A stretch of 64,000 nucleotides of DNA, taken from NCBI RefSeq assembly GCF_000426625.1, contig NZ_KE384547.1:604986-668985 (forward strand), in the 5' to 3' direction. The position numbers and the translations under genes are program-made. Under the pieces are notes generated by a model. The model worked only from the letters and a program-made list of their open reading frames with translations, was not told where the DNA came from and ran no database searches. Positions 57,482-64,000 of the stretch are shown piece after piece (position 1 is the stretch's first letter; the number at the start of each line of letters is the position of its first letter). The stretch is from Psychrilyobacter atlanticus DSM 19335. GTDB taxonomy: Bacteria > Fusobacteriota > Fusobacteriia > Fusobacteriales > Fusobacteriaceae.

Positions 57482-57606
57482 GAGAGGAGTTAAGCGTTAG
57501 ATTTTTTACTATAGATAGGGAACAATTTATATGTAAAGCAAGAGAACATCAATGGAAATGCTGAAGTTAAAAGCTTATTGTCTTTTTAATTTCGGAGGTG
57601 GGAAAG

Positions 57607-58248
57607 ATGAAAAAATTATTATTGATTGCTGCCATATTAGCTGTAGGAACAACTGCATTTGCAGTATCTGAAGGATTCTCTATGAACGTTGGAATTATTG
57701 ACAGTATGTATCCTGGTTTTATTACTCTTGAAGCTAACAATGATTCAGGAGATATAAACTACATGCAAGATATTACTACTAATGATAATCAAGTACATAA
57801 AGCTAAAGCTGCTAATATATTCAGAGACAAAGGTAGAGGTTGGGAAGATCATACTCTTACTTTAGTTAAAGTTAAAGTATTAGAACCTATTAAAATTGAA
57901 TCTGAAATAGACTTATTATACACTGAAGCAGTTAGAGGAGATAAAATGGAAATAGGTGACATTGGTTTTAGAATTAAAGGTGAAGGACCTGCAGAAGTTA
58001 CATTTAAATTTGTTGGTCAATTATTTGATGACGTTAAACCTGGTAATTCAAAAGCTACTATTAAAGGTCATAATGGATTCTTCCCTGTTAAAACTGTTGG
58101 TTTAGGTGGCGGAGCTATGACTGCTACTCAAGGTGTATATTTATATGGTGGTCAAAAAGAAATAGAAGTAGATTTATATCTTGACTTAACAAAAATTAGT
58201 GCTGGTTACAAATTAGGTCTTATACTTGCCGAAGCTAGATATCAATAG
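57607..58248 (+). CDS. Probable major fimbrial subunit
   Basis: The 213-residue product begins with a clear signal peptide, MKKLLLIAAILAVGTTAFA, cleaved near residue 19-20. The mature part has no cysteine and alternates hydrophobic and polar residues as in an Ig-like pilin, ending in a strand with an aromatic penultimate position (LGLILAEARYQ), usual for usher-secreted subunits. It is first in an operon with small subunit, usher and chaperone. Start ATG 57607 follows GGAGG (57593-57597). Codons are rich in GGT, GTT, GCT and ACT, unlike the neighbours, consistent with high expression. Confidence 0.75.
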   Translation: MKKLLLIAAILAVGTTAFAVSEGFSMNVGIIDSMYPGFITLEANNDSGDINYMQDITTNDNQVHKAKAANIFRDKGRGWEDHTLTLVKVKVLEPIKIESEIDLLYTEAVRGDKMEIGDIGFRIKGEGPAEVTFKFVGQLFDDVKPGNSKATIKGHNGFFPVKTVGLGGGAMTATQGVYLYGGQKEIEVDLYLDLTKISAGYKLGLILAEARYQ

Positions 58249-58269
58249 AACACAATAGTTAGATTAAAT

Positions 58270-58295
58270 AAGCGGGCTTTTAGCCTGCTTATTTA
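58270..58295 (+). terminator. Hairpin after the major pilin gene, likely attenuator
   Basis: AAGCGGGC (58270-58277) pairs with GCCTGCTT (58283-58290) with one G-U pair. The T-tract is weak (TATTTAT), so partial termination is likely; this would give more pilin than usher mRNA. It may also stabilise the pilin message. Confidence 0.6.
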
Positions 58296-58431
58296 TATGT
58301 AGGAGAAAAAGAACTAAAGTTATTAAAATCTAAGAACAAATAGAATATTTGATAAAATTTAAAGGAAAATAAAAAAATGTCGAGTATCTTATAAATGAAT
58401 ATTATAGATATTATTTTTGGAGGTGTATAAA

Positions 58432-58788
58432 ATGAAAAAATTAATTTTGATATTTTTTTTGATGATGAGTTTTACTTTTGCATTGGAGATTTCCAGTGTA
58501 GATCCACTTAATTTTGGAACAGTAGTCGAAGGTGACAGAAGTGTTTCACTGACCGGTGTAGGAGTCTATATAGATGGAAAATCCGGGGGAGTTGTAGAAA
58601 TTATAGTTCCTGAAATTTATGATTTTGATGGGAATAAGATGACTATTAGACCCAAGGAGAAAGTGATAAAGTTAGATGGCAGTGGAAGGGGAAAATTCAG
58701 ATTAGATATAAAATTAGAATTAAACAATATACAAGGATATAAAACTTTAACAGATAATTTATCTATAAAAGTTAGGTATGTTAACTAG
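58432..58788 (+). CDS. Small exported protein, probable minor fimbrial subunit
   Basis: From ATG 58432 the product has 118 residues with a signal peptide (MKKLILIFFLMMSFTFA). The mature N-terminus SSVDPLNFGTVVEGDRSVSL resembles the first strand of DUF4402-type subunits, and the rest is beta-rich without cysteine. GGAGG (58420-58424) fixes the start. The gene lies between pilin and usher, so it could be a minor or tip subunit; the absence of a larger two-domain adhesin in the operon is noteworthy. Confidence 0.7.
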   Translation: MKKLILIFFLMMSFTFALEISSVDPLNFGTVVEGDRSVSLTGVGVYIDGKSGGVVEIIVPEIYDFDGNKMTIRPKEKVIKLDGSGRGKFRLDIKLELNNIQGYKTLTDNLSIKVRYVN

Positions 58789-58858
58789 AAAGTTATGATT
58801 AAAATTTATAATTTATTAATTCTTATCATAAATTTAATTCTTAAAGGAGGGGAATAGA

Positions 58859-61444
58859 ATGGGAAAAAAATTTATAGTTATATTTTTATTATTCCTATCT
58901 GTGATCTCCTTTGGAGAGGAATTTAAAGGAAGTTATGAGGAAGGATATATAGAAATAAATGTAAATAAAAAAATTAAATACTCATTTTTTCCCATATATA
59001 TGGATTATTCTCTAGAGGAACCCTATGTAGGTGTGATGAATTTATTTGCTTTAACCATGGCCAGAGGTATGAAAATAGACAGAGGAAAAAAAATGATTTA
59101 TGGTCGAATGGGGGAAGCGGATTATAAGTTTTATTATGGGGATACTAAATATATTACTGGGGAAAATGATGTATATATAAGGGGAAATGATCTATCCCAG
59201 ATATTTAAATTAGCGAGTTATGAGTGGAATACAGAGACTTATCTAATGAAAATTAAAACTAAGTTTAAAACTCCCTATGAGATCTACCTGGAGCAGGAAG
59301 AAAGACTCAAAGGATTAGGTGCTGATGGGGAGGAAGATATAGATGAGAGGGATGTATATTCTCAGGAGAGAAAATTATTTACGCCGGGAGTGCTCCGGCC
59401 AAGATATAGTAATTTTAATGTTGAAGATGAGGAAGGAACTTTCTCAGCAAGATATGAAACCCATCTGCTTTATGGAGATTTTTCTACTACAGGATTTATT
59501 CATCCGGATGCTTATTTTGGGTATACAGCTTTAAGATATAATGAGATTCTAGGTGATAAAAGTATAATTGTAGGAGATGCCAATATGCAGACCTATGAAT
59601 TTTTAGGATCGAAAAGGTTAACAGGAATAGCTATTCAAGATTGGAATGGTGCCGGGAATATAGAGGTAGGGCAGACTTCTATCAGGGGATTTGCACCATA
59701 TAATTCAAATGTAGAGTTATATAGAAATGGTTCATTATATGATTTTGCCAGGGTAGGAGAAGATGGGTCCTATGTATTTGAAAATATTAATATTCAGGGT
59801 TATAGTGATATATACACCATAAAAATATATAATTTTGATGGTTCTATAGAAGTAAAACAAATTTCTATGATGAGTGCAAATAAGATCCTAAAAAAAGGCA
59901 AGGTAGATTATGGTCTTTTAATAGGTACCCATAGGGATATGAATGAAGAAGAAGAGGTAATTGATATAGAAGAAAAACCTATAGAGGGGAATATTCAAGC
60001 TTCTTATGGATTAACCAATAATTTAACCATGGGTTTTGATTATATAAATAATCTCACGGAGAAGAGGGTAGGAAGTGACAATTATAATTTTCCAACTGAA
60101 TTAATAGGATTAGATTTATATTATACAACTGGTGCAGTAAAATATCCCACATATTTTGAATTTTCAGAAATTTACGACATAGAACATGAGAATGACGAAA
60201 ATAGATACTCTCATATAGGGAAGGTAAGGCAAAGGTTTGGAGGGAATGTATTATCTCTAGAAGGGTATATGTATAATGATTTTACAGCTTTTTTAGAAAG
60301 TTATCAAAACAGGTATATCGCTGATTGGAGAGGGGTTATAAATAATTATTTAGGATATAATTTGAGGTATGATAATATCGATAGATTTGGATTTATAGAG
60401 GAATATGGTAGTGCGGGAATATATCAAAATAAAAACAGGGTATCCCATGAATTAGGAGTTTCATATCCTTTTTCAGAAGAATATGGAACCAGTAGAGCGT
60501 ATTATAATTATTCCAACAGTAACATTGAGATCTATGATACCAACTTGAATTTCATCTTTCAAATAGATTCTGATTTTCAAGATTTTGAGGAGGAAACAAA
60601 GTTAAAGGTAGCCCTGAAAACGGCAGAGAATAAGAAGTTTAGGGGAGGAATCTTTCTAAAATACAATTCTAAAGATGAATATGAAGCAGGGTTAGAAGCT
60701 AGATATAAAGTATATAGCTGGATAGAAATTGTAGCTGACTTAATACATGATGAAGAGGAAACAAACCATAATATAGGAGTAGACATGGAAAAAACTATTA
60801 TTTTAGAAAAGCCATTTACAAGTAATTCTAATCCATCTCCAGACAGGTCCTGGATGGAAGGAAAGGTATTTATGGATGATAATAATAATGGAAAACATGA
60901 TGAGGGAGAAGCTCTGTTAGAAGGAGTAGAGGTAAAGGTTGGAAGGAAAAAAGGAATAACCGGAACAGACGGATTATATTTTATAGATGATATTAGTTCC
61001 TATGAAGTGGAGGATTTTGAGGTTAATATAGAGACATTAGATCCTATGTTAGAACCGGCCAATGAGAAAAAACATATTAAATTATATCCGGCAACCGGCG
61101 GACATATGGATATTCCGATTCAAGTAATTTCAGTTATAATGGGAGATTTAGAATTCCGGGGTGATACAGTGGACGGAGTAAAATATTTTCCTATAATATC
61201 CCAGCTCTATGTTCAACTGAAGACTTTAGATGGAAAAGTAGTAATGGAAAAAAGGTTGGAGCCAGAGGGATTTTTTATGCTAGAGAAGGTTCTTCCAGGT
61301 GAATATATTTTAGAAATGGATTACAGGGGAGAAGGGCAATTAAATTTCGAGGAAAAATCTAAAAAATTAAAAATTAAATTAGATAAATATGGAAGTTATT
61401 ATGAGGATTACAACTTTAAAGTCATCTCTTATGAAAAGGATTAG
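58859..61444 (+). CDS. Fimbrial usher-like outer membrane protein with a stalk-like N-terminus and a Cna-B/SdrD-like C-terminal domain
   Basis: The 861-residue protein has a signal peptide (residues 1-19). Residues 30-120 resemble a copper-amine-oxidase-N (stalk) domain (VYIRGNDLSQIFKLASYEW). Then comes a long barrel of alternating strands. The usher plug is clear at about residues 275-340: SIRGFAPYNSNVELYRNGSL, YVFENINIQGYSDIYTIKIY, NFDGSIEVKQISM. The barrel resumes to about 660. A carboxypeptidase-like/SdrD-B domain follows (GKVFMDDNNNGKHDEGEALL at 667-686, a calcium-loop pattern). The standard usher NTD is not recognisable. Confidence 0.82.
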   Translation: MGKKFIVIFLLFLSVISFGEEFKGSYEEGYIEINVNKKIKYSFFPIYMDYSLEEPYVGVMNLFALTMARGMKIDRGKKMIYGRMGEADYKFYYGDTKYITGENDVYIRGNDLSQIFKLASYEWNTETYLMKIKTKFKTPYEIYLEQEERLKGLGADGEEDIDERDVYSQERKLFTPGVLRPRYSNFNVEDEEGTFSARYETHLLYGDFSTTGFIHPDAYFGYTALRYNEILGDKSIIVGDANMQTYEFLGSKRLTGIAIQDWNGAGNIEVGQTSIRGFAPYNSNVELYRNGSLYDFARVGEDGSYVFENINIQGYSDIYTIKIYNFDGSIEVKQISMMSANKILKKGKVDYGLLIGTHRDMNEEEEVIDIEEKPIEGNIQASYGLTNNLTMGFDYINNLTEKRVGSDNYNFPTELIGLDLYYTTGAVKYPTYFEFSEIYDIEHENDENRYSHIGKVRQRFGGNVLSLEGYMYNDFTAFLESYQNRYIADWRGVINNYLGYNLRYDNIDRFGFIEEYGSAGIYQNKNRVSHELGVSYPFSEEYGTSRAYYNYSNSNIEIYDTNLNFIFQIDSDFQDFEEETKLKVALKTAENKKFRGGIFLKYNSKDEYEAGLEARYKVYSWIEIVADLIHDEEETNHNIGVDMEKTIILEKPFTSNSNPSPDRSWMEGKVFMDDNNNGKHDEGEALLEGVEVKVGRKKGITGTDGLYFIDDISSYEVEDFEVNIETLDPMLEPANEKKHIKLYPATGGHMDIPIQVISVIMGDLEFRGDTVDGVKYFPIISQLYVQLKTLDGKVVMEKRLEPEGFFMLEKVLPGEYILEMDYRGEGQLNFEEKSKKLKIKLDKYGSYYEDYNFKVISYEKD

Positions 61445-61452
61445 GTGGGATT

Positions 61453-62343
61453 ATGATAAAAAAAATGATTATATATTTATTCTTGTTTTCAGGGTTATAT
61501 GCTAACTTTGAGGTAGCGCCTCAAATTCAGGAATTGAGCTTGGATAGACAGGCAACTCAAAAAATTTATCTGAAGAATGGTACTAAAAAGTTAAAAAAAA
61601 TAAAAATCTATTCAAGGAGACCGGAAGATCAAAAAACAAAGGATCTCTACATGGGTGATTGGGTAATTGTATACCCTAAAATCGTTTATCTCAAACCCAA
61701 CAGTAAAAAAGTAATTAGGATGGCTGCCAGACCACCAAAGGGTCTGGTAGAAGGGGAATATAGAAGTCATCTGGTATTTGAGGAGGTGCCGGTAAAAAAA
61801 TATGATAATACTGAAAAAGATGAAGAAAAGGTAGGCGTTGATCTAGAAGTAGTACATATATTGGTTTCTACAGTATATGGTTATAGAGGTAAACTAGAAT
61901 ATGGTGGAAATTTCGATACTTTTCAACTTGTTACCGATAAGAAAAAAACATATTTAGTATCTAAAATTACAAATATAGGAACAACAGCCTTGGATGTAGT
62001 TTATAAAATAACTTATTATAAGGATATGAAAAAATTAAAAACTGAAGATTTATTGGTGGGAAAGGCAATGAGAGAAAATTACCTTGATTCTGTTGTAGAG
62101 TTAAATAAAATTTCAAAGGATGCCAATAAGATGAAGGTAGAATTTTATTATAGGGTTAAAATAAAGAACAGGGAAGGGAAAGAAGGAGAAAAAGAATATG
62201 ATGAATTTAAGCTAGGAGAAAAACTTATTACTGTAAAAAAAATAAGTGCAGAAAAATATCTGAAGGAGTTGGAAGAAAAAACAAATAAAAAAGAGAAAGA
62301 AGGAACGGTAGAGATGAAAAATAAGGCAGAGAAAAAAGGATAG
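61453..62343 (+). CDS. Periplasmic fimbrial chaperone
   Basis: The 296-residue protein has a signal peptide (MIKKMIIYLFLFSGLYA) and a PapD-like first domain: NFEVAPQIQELSLDRQATQ, VYLKPNSKKVIRMAARPPKG and EGEYRSHLVFEEVP, the G1 region and the subunit-capping basic residues. The second Ig-like domain follows (about residues 130-240), then a Lys/Glu-rich tail from residue 270. Chaperones deliver unfolded subunits to the usher in the periplasm. It starts 8 bp after the usher gene. Family call is good although the tail is unusual. Confidence 0.85.
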   Translation: MIKKMIIYLFLFSGLYANFEVAPQIQELSLDRQATQKIYLKNGTKKLKKIKIYSRRPEDQKTKDLYMGDWVIVYPKIVYLKPNSKKVIRMAARPPKGLVEGEYRSHLVFEEVPVKKYDNTEKDEEKVGVDLEVVHILVSTVYGYRGKLEYGGNFDTFQLVTDKKKTYLVSKITNIGTTALDVVYKITYYKDMKKLKTEDLLVGKAMRENYLDSVVELNKISKDANKMKVEFYYRVKIKNREGKEGEKEYDEFKLGEKLITVKKISAEKYLKELEEKTNKKEKEGTVEMKNKAEKKG

Positions 62344-62350
62344 TTAATAA

Positions 62351-62382
62351 AAAAACTCAAGATTATCCTTGAGTTTTTTTTA
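62351..62382. terminator. Bidirectional terminator between the fimbrial operon and the glycosylase gene
   Basis: AAAAACTCAAG (62351-62361) pairs with CTTGAGTTTTT (62368-62378), with A and T tracts on both sides. The end of the glycosylase frame overlaps it. Confidence 0.9.
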
Positions 62383-62935
62383 TTTCCTCCATATCCTTCC
62401 AAGTCAGCCACTTGGGACTGCCCTTTTTCTTATCACTATTTCTGATTAAAAAATTAGGATCATAGGTAGGGTTTACTTTGATTCCTCCATCCCAATCGTA
62501 AGTTTTCCCACGAATTTCAGAAATCTTTAATGTATCATCTCTCAGTAAAAATCGGCTGACCTCTTGTCCAAGGGTAATGATTACTTTAGGATTTAAAAGG
62601 GCAATCTGCATATCTAAAACATCTGCATAGATCTTTTTCTCTTCCTCAGAAAGATCCTTTAACCTTAAATTGCACTTTACAATATTGGTAAGATAAAATT
62701 CCTCAGGTGACAGGTCGACCAATTCATATAGGTTTTTAAAGAATGCACCGCTGCTGTTAGGAGCTACCCTTAGGTTTTCATCCTCAAAAAGATTAGGGTC
62801 ATCTCCTATAAATAAAAGGTTGGAATTTCTATTCCCCCCTCCTAATAATACTTTACTGTCTTTTTCACTTTTCTTAAAAATCTTACAGGTATTTATCTCA
62901 AAATTGAGTTCTTCCCATAAATTATTAATTTTCAT
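62363..62935 (-). CDS. Uracil-DNA glycosylase superfamily protein, family 4-like
   Basis: The 190-residue protein has the UDG order of blocks: NLLFIGDDPN (residues 38-47, the motif 1 GEAPG variant), SSGAFFKNLYEL, FYLTNIVKCN, ITLGQEVSRFLL, and NPTYDPNFLIRN near the C-terminus, the HPxxLLR variant. Family 4 enzymes remove uracil from DNA and often carry a 4Fe-4S cluster; here I see only two cysteines (Cys17 and Cys89), so the cluster is probably absent. That and the altered motif 1 make catalytic activity uncertain. AGGAGG precedes the ATG. Confidence 0.8.
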   Translation of the reverse strand: MKINNLWEELNFEINTCKIFKKSEKDSKVLLGGGNRNSNLLFIGDDPNLFEDENLRVAPNSSGAFFKNLYELVDLSPEEFYLTNIVKCNLRLKDLSEEEKKIYADVLDMQIALLNPKVIITLGQEVSRFLLRDDTLKISEIRGKTYDWDGGIKVNPTYDPNFLIRNSDKKKGSPKWLTWKDMEEIKKTQG

Positions 62936-63088
62936 ATTTACCTCCTATCTTTTCTTTTTTTGCCAAATAAAAAATATCGTAGACTAAGTTTAGACTTTTT
63001 TTCTAGATTATAAAAATCGAAGTTTATAGTCGTTATACTTCAGCAGTACTGTTTCTACAATGACGATCGTGTCTTACTCACTAAGAGA

Positions 63089-63865
63089 TTATTTTTTTAA
63101 TTTATATATAGGTGTAACAGTATTTTGTCTTACAATCTCAAGGTCGATATTTATATCATTTTTTATCAATTCAAATTCCACAGTATTATAAGCGAGGTCA
63201 TAGCAGTTACTGTCATTGCTCACATGAACTAAATAAACTTTTTCTAAGTCTTCATGGTATAGTTCAGTCAAAAATTTTGCAGTATCCTCATTGCAGAGGT
63301 GACCATTTCTTCCTTTTACACGTGACTTTAGATCCCAAGGGTAGTCACAATTCATAAGCATGTTATAATCGTAGTTACACTCAATGATAGCAATTTGAGA
63401 GCCTTTAAACTGCTCCCGAACAATATTGGTAATATGTCCTATGTCAGTAGCCAAAGTAAGTTTTTTTCCCATATATTCTACTGAAAAGCCAATAGTTCTC
63501 TCAGCGTCATGCATAACATCAAATGGAGTTATTGCTACAGTCTCTAAATAAAATTTTCCCTCTATAAAATTTAGATTAGAAGGGTCTATCTTTCCTAATT
63601 TATGCTTACAGGCATCGTAGCTTTCCTCGGTTATATAGATAGGCAGATTATATTTCCTGGATATAATCCCGGCTCCTAAAACATGATCTCCATGTTCATG
63701 GGTTATGAGGAGAGCCTGAATATCATTGATATCTTCTTCTATAACTTCTAATTTTTCTTTTATTTTTTTCCCGCTAAATCCAGCATCGATTAAAATTTTA
63801 ACATTGTTTATCTCGATAAAAATAGAGTTTCCAGAACTTCCGCTCCCTAGTATTGATACTTTCAT
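63089..63865 (-). CDS. WalJ/YycJ-type MBL-fold hydrolase
   Basis: The metallo-beta-lactamase fold starts MKVSILGSGSSGNSIFIE, then THEHGDHVLG (His56, His58, Asp60, His61), TLATDIGHI and IIECNYDYNMLMNC, and ends LVHVSNDSN. This is the YycJ/WalJ group of exonuclease-like hydrolases linked to DNA replication and cell wall control in Firmicutes. The 258-residue length is normal. AAAGGAAA precedes the ATG. It has its own promoter on the minus strand. The regulators WalRK are not in view. Confidence 0.92.
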   Translation of the reverse strand: MKVSILGSGSSGNSIFIEINNVKILIDAGFSGKKIKEKLEVIEEDINDIQALLITHEHGDHVLGAGIISRKYNLPIYITEESYDACKHKLGKIDPSNLNFIEGKFYLETVAITPFDVMHDAERTIGFSVEYMGKKLTLATDIGHITNIVREQFKGSQIAIIECNYDYNMLMNCDYPWDLKSRVKGRNGHLCNEDTAKFLTELYHEDLEKVYLVHVSNDSNCYDLAYNTVEFELIKNDINIDLEIVRQNTVTPIYKLKK

Positions 63866-63938
63866 AAATTTCCTTTCAAATTAAATTATTCAATAATTGT
63901 TTTAGTCTTTTTAAAATTGACAGTTTTATATTCCTTAT

Positions 63939-63947
63939 ATTATATCA
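63939..63947 (-). promoter_or_regulatory. Extended -10 promoter of the WalJ-type gene
   Basis: On the minus strand the sequence reads TGATATAAT, a perfect extended -10 element about 75 bp ahead of the start codon. Confidence 0.6.
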
Positions 63948-63959
63948 TAAATTTGAAAT

Positions 63960-63983
63960 AAAAAAAGGCGACTTGTAGTCGCC
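63960..63983 (-). terminator. Terminator of a minus-strand gene beyond the right edge
   Basis: GGCGAC (63967-63972) pairs with GTCGCC (63978-63983); the A-run at 63960-63966 gives seven T residues on the minus strand. A minus-strand gene therefore probably ends just right of the window. Confidence 0.75.
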
Positions 63984-64000
63984 GAAAATCTATAAAATTA

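Noticed and set aside
1-64000. tRNA, rRNA genes or CRISPR arrays
   Set aside because: Gaps longer than 70 bp were read on both strands; no cloverleaf, no rRNA stretch and no regularly spaced direct repeats were found.

Overview
The window is about 64 kb of AT-rich chromosome from a diderm, strictly fermentative bacterium. I infer a Fusobacteriota member, of the marine or sediment Psychrilyobacter/Ilyobacter/Propionigenium type. The reasons are a complete oxidative ornithine-fermentation cluster, split FeoA/FeoA/FeoB iron uptake with the small Cys-rich FeoB partner, Firmicute-like housekeeping genes (SepF, TmcAL, MgtE, CoaX, YwbE, WalJ-type hydrolase) and, beside them, a fimbrial usher that requires an outer membrane. 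The genus is a guess; no rRNA or tRNA gene is present to settle it.

Layout. 1-7.4 kb: the end of a capsule or surface-polysaccharide locus (Stealth phosphotransferase, LicD, RfbB), a decayed IS256-family transposase, an MFS transporter under a promoter with a palindrome in its spacer, and long gene-free stretches filled with decayed dispersed repeats. 7.4-13.4 kb: argS, pgeF, a papain-fold lipoprotein, two secreted proteins of unknown role, an M24 peptidase. 13.7-17.3 kb: feoA-feoA-feoB plus the Cys-rich partner, then a 2[4Fe-4S] ferredoxin. 17.4-24.4 kb: MBL-fold hydrolase, coaX, mgtE, tmcAL, a GPH-family sugar symporter, a small XRE regulator. 24.5-28.2 kb: three BMP/PnrA-type substrate-binding lipoproteins in tandem, each with its own terminator. 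28.4-33.2 kb: hemW-yggS-sepF, a MATE pump, a PP-loop tRNA-thiolase-like protein.

33.5-45.7 kb is the metabolic centre: alr, ord, ortA, ortB, rocF, oraS, oraE, a GlmL/MutL-type reactivase, orr, a small membrane protein and nhaC. Arginase makes ornithine from arginine; ornithine racemase makes D-ornithine; the B12/PLP mutase OraSE makes 2,4-diaminopentanoate; Ord oxidises it; OrtAB cleaves the product with CoA to alanine and acetyl-CoA. A relic resembling the 3' end of ortB lies between ortB and rocF, which suggests how arginase came to sit inside the cluster. 45.8-57.4 kb: sodium-solute symporter, dipeptide epimerase, a membrane protein/TetR pair behind a perfect 18-bp palindrome, comM, proline iminopeptidase, a POT peptide transporter, ychF, an MBL hydrolase/ArsR pair.

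57.6-62.3 kb holds the most unusual system: a four-gene chaperone-usher fimbrial operon (major pilin, small subunit, usher, chaperone) with a non-classical usher architecture, preceded by a palindrome whose core is also found at the feo and ferredoxin promoters. The right end has a family-4-like uracil-DNA glycosylase and a WalJ-type hydrolase on the minus strand.
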